DNA of 64,000 nt from Myxocyprinus asiaticus (GCF_019703515.2 NC_059348.1:19859656-19923655), one strand, 5' to 3'; counted from the stretch's first letter, positions 11,640 through 23,269 are shown. Notes: generated by a model not told the origin, from the sequence alone. Made by a program: numbers and translations.

Positions 11640-12446
11640 CGGAAGCTCCCGTACCGACCCCAGTGGTTCCCCCAGCATCAGATGCTTAGAACCCCGTCTC
11701 AACCCTCCTGCTCCATTCTCAGGTGAGGCAGGGTCATGCCGCACATTCCTCTCTCAGTGCTCACTGTTTTCCTTACTGCAGCTCTCCATATTCCCTCTGG
11801 AGCAGAGTGGAATTTCCTGGATGTCACCACGGCTTCCAGATGGTGGATTCCGGTGGTCAAGCTGGACAAGCCCAGCATGGCATACTCCATCAGCGGCACG
11901 CCCCTGGCCATCATCACCCATTCCACTAAACCGCTCACCCTCGTCTCCAGCAACCATTCTGAGCAGCTGTCCTTCATCCTGGTTCAGTCTCTCTCTGCAC
12001 CGGTGGTGCTAGTGCACCCATGGTTGGTAATGCACAATCCTCACATTGACTGGTCAACCAATTCTGTTCTTGCCTGGAATCCGTATTGTCTGTCTCATTG
12101 TCTTAATTCTGCTGTCTCTCCTGTCCAGACTTGTGTTTTGTTTCAGGATGAACCAGTGGATTTATCCGGAGTACCTGTGGCATACCATGATCTGAGGGCA
12201 GTGTTCAGTTGGTCCCACGCCATGACCCTTCCTCCTCATCGCCCGTACAATTGCACAATCAATCTGCTTCCTGGTATTTCTCCCCCACAAGGTTGGTTTT
12301 ATTCGCTCTCTTCTCCCGAGAGGGAGGCCATGAATAAATACATTAATGATTCTCAGCAGCCGGTCTCATCTGTCCTTCCTTTTCTCCTGCAGGGGCGGGG
12401 TTCTTTTTTGCGGAGAAGAAGGATGGCTCACTTATACCCTGTATAG
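11640..12446 (+). pseudogene. Gypsy gag remnant and aspartic protease region
   Basis: After a short gag piece, the frame 11736-12446 gives the protease to reverse-transcriptase connector of a sushi-type polyprotein. [20 protein letters not shown] corresponds to the conserved ALVLGxPWLxxHNPxIDW segment that ends the protease. The stretch near codon 150 of this frame ([24 protein letters not shown]) is the usual entry into reverse transcriptase. The gag body and zinc knuckle are deleted. A frameshift near 12390 separates it from the reverse transcriptase proper. Confidence 0.7.
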
Positions 12447-12898
12447 ATTATCGGGGGCTGAATGACATCATGGTGAAGAATCGTTATACTTTGCCGTTGA
12501 TGTCTTCAGCTTTCAAACTCTTGCAGGTAGCATCCGTCTTTACGAAGTTGGACCTACGCAATGCTTATCACCTTGTTTGGATCAGGGAAGGGGATGAGCA
12601 GAAGACAGCCTTTAACACCCATAGGGGGCACTTTGAATATTCGGTCATGCCTTTCGGATTAGTCAATGCCCCCGCTGTCTTCCAGGGTCTCGTGAATGAC
12701 GTGCTTCAGGACATGGTCAACCGATTTGAGTTTGTTTACTTTAATGATATTCTGATCTTCTCCCAGAATATCAAGGACCATGTCCAGCACTTCAGGTGGG
12801 TGCTTCAGCGACTGCTAGAGAACCGGCTGTTCAAGAGCTTGAAAAGACCCTGCGTTGCATCGCCTCCCATAATCCGTCTTCTTGGAGCTCTCAATTAG
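12400..12898 (+). pseudogene. Gypsy reverse transcriptase remnant
   Basis: Recognisable are the [17 protein letters not shown] entry, motif [21 protein letters not shown], the [19 protein letters not shown] segment and motif [15 protein letters not shown]. The catalytic motif reads YFNDI instead of the usual YxDD, so the first catalytic aspartate is asparagine. The sequence stops after LLENRLF, where a deletion removes the connection, RNase H and the start of integrase. It once copied element RNA, and this copy is dead. Confidence 0.8.
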
Positions 12899-13530
12899 TC
12901 TGGGTCGAGTATGCCCACGATTCCTTACCATCGTCTAAGGGCTATCACCCTTCCAGTGTTGCTTAGGTTACCAGTCTCCTCTGTTCCCTGCCCAAAAACC
13001 CAACATTCCAGGTCCCATCTGCACACGTGCTTATTCAACGGTGCCATCACATCTGGCAGATAGCCAGAGAAGCCCTCCTCCAGACTGGTGCACACTTTAA
13101 GAAGTTGGCTGACCGTCACCGGTCTAAGCCTCCAGTTACGTCTGTAGGCAGAAGGTCTGGTTGTCTTCACAGGACAGCCCACTCTGACTCCCCTCTCGTA
13201 AGCTGGGGCCCAAATTCATCAGACCTTTTCCCATCATGAAGGTCATTAACCCAGTGGTGGTCCATTTCAAATTGCCCCTCTTCCTCAGTCACGTCCACCC
13301 CATGCTTCGTGTCTCCAAGTTAAACCTGTCATTCGGTCCAATTTACATCTCTCCCGACCCACTTGCACCTCACCTAGTGGAGGGCACTCCGTCTTATTCA
13401 GTCAAGCGGTTGCTCAACGTCAGATTCAGAGGGGTTCAGTACCTGGTGGACTGGGAGGGCTATGGTCCTGAGGAGAGATTCTGGGTCCCATTCTGGACTG
13501 CTCCCTTATCGATCAGTTCCATCTTCATCA
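12885..13530 (+). pseudogene. Gypsy integrase C-terminus with chromodomain
   Basis: In the frame 13236-13853 the segment from 13240 to 13530 contains LHVSKLN-like text ([13 protein letters not shown]) followed by [21 protein letters not shown], which is a chromodomain. Chromodomains at this position define the chromovirus branch of Ty3/Gypsy and are thought to target integration to particular chromatin. Upstream, 12885-13235 retains degraded integrase core text ([14 protein letters not shown]) with frameshifts. Confidence 0.75.
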
Positions 13531-13569
13531 TGGTAACTCTTCTGGGGACGCCAAGAGTATATCGTAACC

Positions 13570-13806
13570 GATATTCCTCATCGGTTACCTCTCTGCAACG
13601 GATCTGCTCTTCACACTACCACGACGTACACAGACCTACGAACACACTATCCTCCAGAGGATTCCTTGCGGATCTGCACTCTATACCACCACAATGCACA
13701 CAGTCGGTGCCGGGTTTCCTTCATGCTTCGCCAGCTCTGCTGTTTTTAATTATCAATAAAATCTTTTCTTTGCCTCTGCACTTGGATCTCTGGTCTCATC
13801 CTTCTG
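13570..13806 (+). repeat. Right LTR of sushi-like Gypsy, truncated
   Basis: Matches the last third of the left LTR from TCATCGGTTACCTCTCTGCA to CATCCTTCTGA, with the same AATAAA. The first part of the LTR is missing. Confidence 0.7.
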
Positions 13807-14037
13807 AAAATACCTCCCTTAACCTAAAACTGTACCCTAAACCTAACCAGTAGTGTCCGGAAAGATAAATGAGAGTTTAACAAAACAGACATTCTTACCC
13901 TTAACCAACACCTAACCCTAACCCTAACCGATAGTGTTTTAAAATGCAAATTTGAAATAAAAAAAGAAAACACGTTAACTGAAGCATCCAAATCATTTTG
14001 TGGCACTTCTATGCCACTTTTACTTCTGTATGTTTTT

Positions 14038-14107
14038 GGCAGGACTCGAACTGTGGCCATCAAGCTCAAAGTCCAACACTCTATCAGGTGAGCTACCAAG
14101 TAAGCTA
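14038..14107 (-). repeat. tRNA-derived SINE head
   Basis: The minus strand reads as a tRNA-like sequence with A box TAGCTCACCTGATAGAG, a TTGGACTTTGAG anticodon-arm region and B box AGTTCGAGTCC. The acceptor stem does not pair, so I read this as the RNA polymerase III promoter head of a SINE and not a working tRNA gene. Confidence 0.6.
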
Positions 14108-14589
14108 ATGACATAGGAATAAGTGTGTATATGTAGGTGGGTCTGTTATACAAGTGTTAAAATGTTTTGGTTTTGAAAACATGCGTTAAAGTAAAAGTAT
14201 TTTTATATCATAAAATAGCAGGTGGCAAGTAATAGAGTGAAAAACACGTTTTTATTGTACTCGTGATTTGTGTGACAATGATTAAACCACACAGTTGTTG
14301 TAGCGCCTCTAGTGTTCAATTCACCAGGAAACTGCAGCAAAATGTAGAAAGTGGCATGTACAAGCCAGTTTGCAAAAATGTGTAAAGAGTAACATTCATC
14401 TATGAGACCAGGCTGAATTCAGGACCACAAGCATCACCAAATGAAAAAGCAACAACTATTTTCAAATAGTATGCCCAAAGGCTCTCCTGTCTGCCACTTT
14501 TATTAAACAGATAGTACCATCCAAAATTCATGCCATTGGATGAGCCAATTTTGCTTTGTTGAGCTGCTCAAACAAACAGACCAATATTT

Positions 14590-14830
14590 TGATGGTAAAA
14601 CTTTAAGGTTCCCTTTGTAAAGGGTTTATAGGTTCATTAATGACTAATAACTCATCTACAACTGCATTTATATGCAGTTATAACATCATAAATAAAAAGG
14701 GTGACTTTCATGTGATACTTGCCAAATAGTAAGCCAATGTAAACTCACATTATAAATGCTTAATAAAGGTACTTACCTCCCTTAATGCTTATTTTAATCA
14801 AAATCACGAAATGTCATAATAAATATCAAA
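14590..14830. repeat. MITE fragment
   Basis: Carries landmarks such as aaactttaaggttcccttt, gggtgactttcatg, tgccaaatagtaag and aatgcttaataaaggtac. The same landmarks occur in reverse complement at 62420-62680. Confidence 0.6.
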
Positions 14831-15072
14831 GTTGGAATGTCTCAGCCAAACGCCTTTCAGGTGTTCATGCTCATCCACAGCATTATTGCATTCATGTAAC
14901 TTTTATTTATCTCACTTATCAAAAGTATATCTATGTTCTATATTTCCCTTGATTTTATTGGTCATTTCTGAATTAAGTAACAATATCTGTACCTTGTAAT
15001 ACAAGTCATAATGTAAGGTGTATTTACAAACGAATTTAGCAACCTTAAAAAAGGTACCATAATGCAAGCTCG

Positions 15073-15879
15073 TGTTGTGCGCTACGTTCAGGAGCGGGTT
15101 TGGTTATTAGCAATAAATAATAATGATCAAAGATAATTATTAATTATTAAAATCAATAGAACATTGATTAGAATCAATGTTAGCTTTTTAATCCTTTAAA
15201 TCAACAATTATCACAGATAACCATCAATTATCAAATTCAATAGAATATTAATAAGGATTAATATCGCTGGGGCACCACCCTGGAATCAGGGACTAATAAC
15301 CAGACAATATAGCAGTCTCAATATAGGATTGTTCCCTCAGGAAAGTAGACGTCTGGAGAACATCGACATTCAAAAGGAAAACAATGAAGGCTTTGAATCC
15401 AAGCACTGACATCCCCTGCCAGCTCTTGACACAGGTGTATGCAAAACAAACCAAAACACTTCTCTGTAAAGTATAACAAAGTTTACTGATGCAGTAATAT
15501 CAATTAATAATCAATACAATGCAGTCAATAAACTTCTGACTTCCAACTACAAACTAAACAGTAACATGATTAGATATGGTAACAAAATAAGCCTATAATA
15601 TATGAGAGGAAGGTATGTGTGTGTGTGTGTGTGTGCGCGCGCATGTGTGTGTAGGGAGTGACACGTACAAAATGACGGACGTGGCTCTCATGGAGAGTAC
15701 ATCATGCGAGGTTTCCGGCAAGAGAATATGGCCGTGAATGTTGGCGGAGAGAGGCTGGTTAATGCCATCTACCCGTTTAGCGCATGTCTCCGCTTGTACG
15801 ATAACTTAGGGACAAAGTTATCTACTAGCTAAATGTGTGTGTGGGTATGTTTGTGAGGGGTCGCATGTGTGTGCGGTTA

Positions 15880-15917
<38 letters not shown>

Positions 15918-16765
15918 CTCATTTGTGGTAACAGTATGTTACAGTAATACCTTGAGTATTATTAGCAGCAATGACCGGATTTGGTGGTCCGTAAACTGTA
16001 CAAGCAATAATCTTGATACACAAGAATAACACACTATAATAATCTATCTCTGCCCAGACGTAAACCTCTTAATTGAATAGCGTGAGGACGTGGGTAGAAT
16101 GTGTGTTCATCTGACGTTTGACTCCGACTTAGTTCCTCGAAGTTCAGGTGATGGCGGGAGGCCGTTTTCTTGCTCTGTTGGCAGGTGGTACGGCTGCTGA
16201 TTCTCTGCGGGCTGGTGGAGAAATCAGCAAAATTGACTCAGTTGAAGAGGGAAGAGAAATCTTCTTTCTTCACTTCTGCAGGCAAACGGTGAAGGCGCTG
16301 ATTGCTTGGCAGTCTCCTTTGGATCCGTTAGCGTGTTCGGTGGAACACGGATAAATCTCAACTCGCCCAGCGAGATGGAGATTGTATGGACAAAGTCGTA
16401 CGTTACTTCCTTGTGCAACGAGGCTACACCTGAGAGCAGCAGAGCTACGTTTAGGCACGGCACGCAATTTTGCTGGAAGCAACGCCCAGAAGGATCTCCA
16501 AGGTTTTTCTACTCCCGATGATACTCCCGTTGAGGGGCGCATTCTATCATGCACCTCATCCAATAGGAGTTGAGAGTTTGATCCTTCATAATTTCACACA
16601 TAGGTGTAAAGTGATCAAGGCTTCATGGGATCTGTAGTCTGTTTTGGACTCCCTTTGTTTGATTGTGGTGTGGTTAGGCTTTATGACTGTATGTAGGCCT
16701 CAGTCAGGCTTATTGACTGTATGTAGGCCTGCCTGGTCTCATATCTGAATACATGAGGCCCAACA
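15073..16765 (-). repeat. 3' LTR of the retrovirus-like element
   Basis: A 1693-bp LTR with TG and CA ends on the minus strand (starts TGTTGGGCC, ends GCACAACA). It is preceded by a polypurine tract. The plus-strand half up to 16050 is repeated in the interrupted copy from 38447 to 45310. An AATAAA signal (minus strand) is visible in the paralogous copy near 39085. It contains GT (about 15616-15650) and GA (about 15884-15914) microsatellites. Small frames inside it are not genes. Confidence 0.8.
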
Positions 16766-16777
16766 TTCCCCCCTTTT
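16766..16777 (-). promoter_or_regulatory. Polypurine tract of the retrovirus-like element
   Basis: The minus strand reads AAAAGGGGGGAA directly before the LTR start TGTTGG, the expected primer site for plus-strand synthesis. Confidence 0.75.
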
Positions 16778-17381
16778 GTCTGAAGAGTTGGTTGTTGTCC
16801 AGCATCTTTAGAGCAACTGAAGGGCCGAACAGTTCTTTTTCAAGATTAACATTTTTATTGATTCCTAAATCAAACACTGAAAAGCAAAACATAAATACAA
16901 AGAATCAACATTTAGCTCCCCATCCCCAACCCCACCCGACCCTCAACAAACACCCCTGTGGTCACACATGAGTACATACACACAAAAGAATAATAATAAT
17001 ATATATATATATATAATCACACACATTAACAACTACCCCTCTCTCTCCACTGTTCCACCCCAAGAACCCTCCAAGAATGCCAAATATCGGCCCCATTTCC
17101 CAACAAACAAATCCAAAGTCCCCAGTCTTCTATATGACCCTTCTTCAAAAGCCACCACCCTCCCCATCTCCGAGCACCTATCCTGAAATGGGGGCTCTCC
17201 AGCCGACTTCCAAAATCACTTGTCTGGTGATCATAACACTGGTTAGGTTATTTTTCATATGATAATTCCCTATATTGATGACCGCCCCATCGCCTAAAAT
17301 ACAGAGTCTCGGGCAAAATGAAATTTGAGTGCCCAAAATGTCACATATAAAACTCTGAACCTTCAACCAAAATTCTTGGAT

Positions 17382-18400
17382 CTAAACACAGCCCCAAAAA
17401 ACATGGATTGTGTCTCCAGCTTCTGATTGGCATCGCCAGCAGGTGGGTGTGACTTTAAAACCAAGCCTATGCAATCTAGAGGGAGTCCAATAGAATCTAT
17501 GTAAAATCTTGAACTGCATAAGGCGAACCCTTGCATATCTAGATGCAGACATTTTTATAATCCCAGCCCACACTCCTTCCTCCAATACCAAGTTTAAATC
17601 TAACTCCCATAATCTCTTAACAGAAGTTAAAACTCCATCCCCCAGACTCTGAATTAGCAGGGAGTAATACACTGATGCCTCATGACCTTTTCCAAAAGCA
17701 GTAATCACCTCTTCCAGGGTATCTGCCGCTTTAGGGGGGTGTATGCTACTCCCAAAAACAATAAAGAGCAGGTGGCGCAGCTGTAAATACCTATAGAACT
17801 GAGATTTGGGAATTCCAAAATGTTGAACCAAATTTTCAAAAGATCACAACACTCCACTCTCATATAGGTCACCGAGTGTAGTAATCCCCCTCACAATCCA
17901 GTCTGACCAGCAGAAAGGGGACTTATTAATACATAATTTAGGGTTCAGCCATTTATTTGAGGCAACATTTAAATAAATGTCCGAATTAAACACTCTGGAC
18001 TCCTTTGCCCATACCGAGTTCAAATGCGAGATAATGGGGTGTAACTTAACATCTCCGATTAGTTTGATAGAAAGGCTTTGCAATGGCGAAATAGGGGCAA
18101 GAACTTCCTGTTCAATACAAAACCAGGGAGGGGCTCTCTCAGGTGGAAGCAACCAATGAGCCAAATGTCTGAGACCGAATGCATAGTAATAAAAATAAAT
18201 CTTGGCTAGGCCTAGCCCACCTTTGTCAATCGGCATATGTAACTTATTAAAATGTAATCTAGGATGCTTACCATTCCAAATGAAGGACTTCGCTATGCTA
18301 TCAAATTGCTTGAAATAAGAGAGGGGGACATCTACAGGGAGAGATTGTAGCCTCTATGGAGGCAAGGCATAGACCAGGAAAAGAGACCATATTACCCCAA
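17382..18400 (-). pseudogene. L1 ORF2 C-terminal part
   Basis: Two minus-strand frames (17844-18236 and 17382-17831) continue the L1 ORF2 after the reverse transcriptase. The first holds the PIDKGGLGLAKIYFYYYAFGLRHL segment, an L1 C-terminal landmark. The second ends in TPTCWRCQSEAGDTIHVFWGCV, the C-x2-C...H-x4-C-type cysteine motif of L1 ORF2, which is needed for RNA binding in studied L1s. They are separated by a stop and a frame change at about 17840. Confidence 0.8.
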
Positions 18401-18912
18401 TATTGATTTCCCTACATTGGTTAACGATCCAATACAAAATCCAGTACAAGGTGTTGCTATATGTATTTAAGGCTCTCCATGGTCTAGCACCAGAATACAT
18501 CTCTGATTTAATAAGTTTGCATCAACCTTCAAGGTCTCTCCACTCTGGTGATCAGCTGTGTCTGTCGGTTCCTCGATCTCGCCTTAAAACTCAAGGTGAT
18601 AGAGCTTTTGCGGTGGCAGCCCCTAGACTTTGGAACGAGCTTCCATTGGCCATGAAATCATCTCCGTCTCTAGTGTCTTTCCAGGGGGCCTAATTATCAA
18701 AAACGTATTTACTTTCCTTAGCTTTTAATTAATTGAATTATAAATTGAACTATGTCAATTTCTCTTATCTTGTCTTTGTCGGTTTTAAATGCTTGTTGTA
18801 TTCTTAAGCTGTATGTATGTGATTTTATTTTATGTAACTTCATGTACAGCACTTTGGTACCCAGTGCGGTTTTTGAAAGTGCTCTATAAATAACATTGAG
18901 TTGAGTTGAGCT
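18401..18912 (+). mobile_element. 3' fragment of a CR1/L2-like LINE inside L1
   Basis: About 510 bp, in the opposite orientation to the L1. It carries the C-terminal frame (18403-18693) with LHWLTIQYKIQYKVLLYVFKAL and APRLWNELPLAMKSSPSL, followed by a 3' UTR ending in GAGTTGAGTTGAG short repeats. A strong 5' truncation is usual for this group. No target duplication was identified with confidence. Confidence 0.75.
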
Positions 18913-19927
18913 GAGATCTAATGGCGTCGGAGACGAATAATAAAATATTATCTGTGTAAAGCAAAAGCTTATGCGCCATACCTCCAGCCACTACTCCTGG
19001 AAAATCATCTTCTTTCTTATCGCGGCTGCTAATGGTTCCAGGGCAAGACAGAACAATAATGGGGAAAGAGGGCAACCCTGCCAGGTGCCCCTATCCAGAG
19101 TAAAATAATCTGAAATTAATCCATTTGTTTGTACCGCTGCTACCGTGTGTCTATAAAGTAACTTAATCCATCCAAAAAAAGTATTCCCAAACCCGTATAT
19201 TTCCAAAATCTTAAAAAGATAATCCCATTCTACCATATCAAACACCTTTTCGGTGTCAAGTGAGATGGCAGCAATCGGAGTCTGATCATTCGCCACCAAC
19301 CACATGATATTGATGAAACACCTAATGTTATCAGAAGAGCTGCGGCCCCAAATAATCCCTACCTGATCTATATGTATAAAAGATGTCATAACTTTACTTA
19401 ATATGTTAGCCAGAATTTTTGACAATATTTTTACGTCTAGCTGGATCAGGGAAATTGGATGGTAACTCTTACACTCGCTTGGATCTTTGTCCTTTTTAAG
19501 AATCAGACTGATCCGGGCTTGTGTCATGGTTAGCAGAAGCTTTCCATTCTTTAATGATTCCATATAAACTTCTAGCAAAAGTGGAGCCAATTCTGTAGCA
19601 TAAGATCTAAAAAATTTAGCTGCAAAACTGTCTGGCCCTGGAGACTTGCCTGTAGTCATGGCCTTATTTACCTCGCCAAGCTCCTCCAATGTTATCTCAG
19701 AATCAAGAAAAATGTTTTGCTCAGTTGTCAGTTTAGGGAGTTCTAATGGTTCCACAAAGGTTCTATATCTTCATCAGTAGATGAAGATGTGGAACTATAG
19801 AGATCAAGATAGAATTCTTTAAAATCATTATTAATATCAATGGCCGAGGTAAAAATTTCACCACCAGCAGATTTCACTGAGGGAATGGTAGAAAAAGGCT
19901 CTTTCTGCTTTATACATCTAGCCAGAA
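18913..19927 (-). pseudogene. L1 ORF2 reverse transcriptase domain
   Basis: The minus-strand frame 19755-18991 has the L1 reverse-transcriptase landmarks in order: TGKSPGPDSFAAKFF, SYHPISLI, motif A SLDTEKVFDMVEW (normally DAEKAFD) and motif B RGTWQGCPLSPLLF. The catalytic motif, in the adjoining frame near 18960, reads YTDN in place of the usual [FY]ADD, so the second aspartate is lost. Upstream, 19943-19743 has LLARCIKQKEP. At least two frameshifts are present. Target-primed reverse transcription would need an intact YADD. Confidence 0.85.
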
Positions 19928-19948
19928 GTTCCCTATCTGTCACTCACT

Positions 19949-20110
19949 CGACATTGGTGTCGATGTAGTGACACTAGGGGTCACTCTTGGGAGCCTGAGA
20001 CACCTCTAGTCTTGATAAAAGGCCAATGAAAATTGGCGAGTGGTATTTGCATGCCACTCCCCTGAACATACGGGTATAAAAGGAGCTGGTATGCAACCAC
20101 TCATTCAGAT
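19949..20110 (+). repeat. Left inverted terminal repeat of DIRS copy A
   Basis: Complementary to 28402-28562. It contains the landmarks GTGACACTAGGGGTCACTC, ggccaatgaaaattggcgag and a GGGTATAAAAGGAGC box at about 20070-20086, which looks like the TATA promoter of the element. Confidence 0.85.
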
Positions 20111-20367
20111 TTTCTCTTCGGAGCCGAACGGTCATGCTCATTGAGCTGAATACTGCTGTTCATTCACCTCTGCTGGATCTGACGGTGCATTTCAGCGGCT
20201 TCTCCCTCCTCTGCACTGGTGCACTGCAGAGAACACCCCTGGGCGCTTCGGCAGAAAAACTAGAGAGTATATTTTCTGAAAGAGCATTTTTCCCCTCTAA
20301 AAGAGTATATATTTCTCTAAAAGAGCGCACACACGGAACGTCTTTTTAAAGACGCGTCTTTTTAAAG

Positions 20368-21570
20368 ATGCTTTTCCGATTGTGTGTTATTCCTGGTTGT
20401 GCTCGATATCTCTCGCCTTCTAACGGTCACGATCACTGTCTTTCGTGTCTGGGCACTGCTCACGCAGAGACAGCATTCATGGATGGTCATGTTCTCATTG
20501 CGAGAATATGTCCATGGCAACGTTGCAGTCGTGGCTCGCCTTCGTAAGAAAGCGAGCCACCCCAGAGGCTCCCGCCTCAGTCCTTTTACCCACGGGTTTG
20601 AGGCCAGCGCGGCTAGCACTGGGGGCGATGTGGGGACCCCAATGGGACCGCCTCCGCCGGGTATCCCCCCGCGGACCTCCCATTCCCCAGCATGCTCGTC
20701 TGCCCCGATCGGGCTTCCGGGTGAGTCCGCCGGCTCATCTCACGGCGAGTTCGACCTCTTATTCGGAGCCCGCGAAAGTGATGAGCTTTCGAGCGCAGCA
20801 TCGGAGAGCGGGCTCATCCAGTCAGAAGCCTCAGCTGGGTGACGTGGAGATGAAGACATGCTTTCCCGGGCAGCCGCGAGCGTCGGTTAGAGTGGATTTC
20901 ACCGCACTTCCCTGAACCCTCGCGGCTCGGTGATTGGTTCCTGGGCACCGCTCAAAGCCACACCCCACCCACGTTCCTTTCTTCCCGGAAGTGCATGACG
21001 AGTTGACAAGGTCGCGGGATGCACTTTTTACTGCCCGGTCCCGATCTTTTCAGCTTCCCCGCTCTCACTACCCTCGATGGTGGGGCGGCCGAGGGTTATT
21101 CGGCAATCCCCCGGTGTATAAAGGCGCTCGCGGTGCACCTATGCCCGCAGAGTGCCGCCACCTGGCGCGGGTGCCCAGAGCCAACATCCAAGGCCTGTTG
21201 GTTTACGTCGTCTCTGATGGCCAAGGCCTACGGTGCCACTGGACAAGCCGCCTCCGCCCTACACGCCATGGCTCTCCTGCAAGTCCGCCAAGGCACTAAA
21301 GGAACTGCACGAGGGTAGTTCCACCCCGGGATTGATGCAGGAACTGCCCTCGGCGACCGACCTCGCTCTCCGAGCGACGGAGGTCACGGCGCGGTCTCTC
21401 GGGCGGACGATGGCCACACTAGTGGTCCAGGAGCGCCACCTTTGGCTCAACCTGGTCGAGATGGGTGAGGCCGACAAGACACAATTCCTTGCTGCCCCCA
21501 TTTCCCAGGCGGGCCTATTCAGCGACACCGTCGAGGAATTTACCCAGCAGTTCTTGATGGTAGAGCAGTA
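20368..21570 (+). pseudogene. DIRS gag-like protein (copy A, broken)
   Basis: The likely start is the ATG at 20368, which opens MLFRLCVIPGCARYLSPSNG. A cysteine/histidine cluster follows (HDHCLSCLGTAHAE), a possible metal-binding motif also present in copy B. Frame changes follow. The central part (about 21233-21571) has MATLVVQERHLWLNLVEMGEADK and the AAPISQAGLFSDTVEEF segment, repeated almost unchanged in copy B at 40243-40551. This protein would package element RNA; the assignment as gag rests on position and on resemblance to fish DIRS-1 elements. Proline/arginine-rich text at 21572-21770 may be its C-terminus. Confidence 0.65.
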
Positions 21571-22259
21571 GATGGATGCTAGCCGGCATATCCTGCCCCG
21601 GCGCGGCTCAAGATCCCACACCCCATCTATTCATCGCCAAGGGCGTCCCCCTGCGGTGACTGCACCGGCTCTGCCACAGCCCGCCCCTTCGGCCCGGCCC
21701 CAGCGTGGAGCCCACCGCAGGAAGCAGACGCCACCCATTTCGTGGCCGCCCAGAACCTGTGAAAGGCTTCAAAGCGCCCTTGAGACGGGCGACCCAGGGA
21801 CAATGAAACCCGCTGCTCTGGAGCTGGTAAGCAGATTTTCATCTTCTTGTTACCTTTTGCATTTAATTGCGCTGCATGCCCAAGTGGCTGCAGTACTCAA
21901 GAGCTCAGCAAGAGTGGTTTCCTTGTTCCCTGGGTCACGTATCCAGTGTGAACGGCTGGCATCACGACCACCGTCCACCACTCCATTTGGCAGGTTGGCA
22001 CTCCAGCAGCGGTCTCCCGCCCTGAGCGCCCAGCTGTGGCACAAATCCGCCCCCGATGTGACAGTCTCCACGGGTCACAAGGACAGGCTTCTTCCTCCCC
22101 CATCCCAGGCTGTTCCGGGGGTGGTCACAAGGAGCCAGGTAAGTGCTTCGATGTCCTCGGACTCAGCACGGCCACAACGTGGTGTGGCACCTCGAGCTCT
22201 GCCACACCGCGAGGCCCCACCTGCCGGTACATCCGATGACATTGTCCCTTTGGTCCCCC

Positions 22260-23190
22260 TTGCGCGGAACTTGGACGCATGGCTTGCGCCTTCCAATCCA
22301 TCATGAGGGCTGGTCCGGACCATCCGACTCGGCTGCGCGATTCACTTCGCTGGGCATCCGCCCAGGTTCAGCGGTGTCCACTTCACCTTGGTGAAAGACG
22401 AAAACGCTACTACCTTGCGTGGAGATCGCTACCCTCCTATGGAAGGACACGATAGAACCTGTCCCTCCAGCCGAGATGAAGAAAGGGTTTTACAGCCCCT
22501 ACTTAATTGTACCGAAAAATGGCGGTGGGTTGCGGCCAATCTTGGACCTGCGAGTACTGAACCGGGCTTTACACAGACTCCCGTTCAAGATGTTGATGCA
22601 AAGACGCATTCTAGCGGGCGTCCGGCATCAAGATTGGTTCGCGGCGGTAGACCTGAAGGATGCGTAGTTTCACGTCTCGATCCTTCCTCGACACAGACCC
22701 TTCCTGTGGTTCGCGTTCGAGGGTCAGGCATATCAGTACAAAGTCCTCCCTTTCGGCCTGTCCCTGTCTCCTCGCGTCTTTATGAAGATCGCAGAGGCTG
22801 CCCTTGCCCCGTTAAGGGAGGTGGGCATTCGCATTCTCAACGACTGGCTAATCTTAGCTCACTCTCGAGACATGTTGTGCGCACACAGGGACCTGGTGCT
22901 CTCACACCTCAGCCGACTAGGGCTTCAGGTCAACTGGGAAAAGAGCAAGCTCCTCCTGGTTCAGAGCATCTCTTTTCTCGGTTTGGAGTTGGACTCAGTC
23001 TCCTTGACGGCGCGCCTTACAAACGATCGTGCCCAGTCGGTGCTGGCCTGTTTGAAGGCGTTCAAACAGAAAACAGCGGTTCCACTGAAACTTTTTCAGA
23101 GGCTCCTGGGGCATATGGCATCCTCGGCGGTGGCCACCCCACTCAGGTTGATGCATATGAGGCCACTTCAGCACTGGCTCCAGACTTGAG
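22260..23190 (+). pseudogene. DIRS reverse transcriptase (copy A)
   Basis: Frames 22419-22667 and 22782-23189 contain YLIVPKNGGGLRPILDLRVLN, motif A AAVDLKDA (followed by a TAG stop), the LPFGLSLSPRVFMKIAEAAL motif B region and WEKSKLLLVQSISFLGLELDS. The catalytic YLDD is missing. Copy A reads RILN-DWLILAH where copies B and C read RILNYLDDWLILAH, a 9-base in-frame loss at about 22840 that removes Y, L and the first D. This copy is therefore catalytically dead independently of its stop codons. Confidence 0.85.
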
Positions 23191-23269
23191 TCCCGAGATG
23201 GGCATGGTGCCACGGGACACCGCGTGGCCATTACGTCGGTCTGTCACTGTCTTTTCAGCCCTTGGACCG

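Larger units (their letters stand above)
8638..13806 (+). mobile_element. Degenerate sushi-like Ty3/Gypsy chromovirus
   Basis: The left LTR is followed by a gag start, a protease/reverse-transcriptase segment, a C-terminal chromodomain and a partial right LTR. Most of gag, RNase H and most of integrase are deleted. An L2 LINE sits between the gag start and the rest. No tRNA primer-binding site is evident after the left LTR. The Tf1/sushi group is known for self-priming, which would fit but is only inference here. Confidence 0.75.
13810..15072. other. MITE and SINE debris, no gene recognised
   Basis: Contains a short run of CCCTAA-type units at about 13906-13931, a tRNA-like SINE head at 14038-14107 and a MITE fragment at 14590-14830 that is inversely related to 62420-62680. 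The minus-strand frame at 13824-14153 spans these repeats and has no known motif. Confidence 0.55.

Noticed and set aside
13906..13931. Telomere repeat (CCCTAA)
   Set aside because: Only two or three units, within transposon debris; too short to indicate a telomere or fusion site.
15835..16573. Short frames within the 3' LTR
   Set aside because: They lie in non-coding LTR sequence, include a GA microsatellite, and have no homologous frame in the other LTR.
21572..22306. 244-codon proline/arginine-rich frame as a separate protein
   Set aside because: It lies between DIRS gag and RT in GC-rich DNA; part may be the gag C-terminus, but the later half is a shadow of the RT entry frame.
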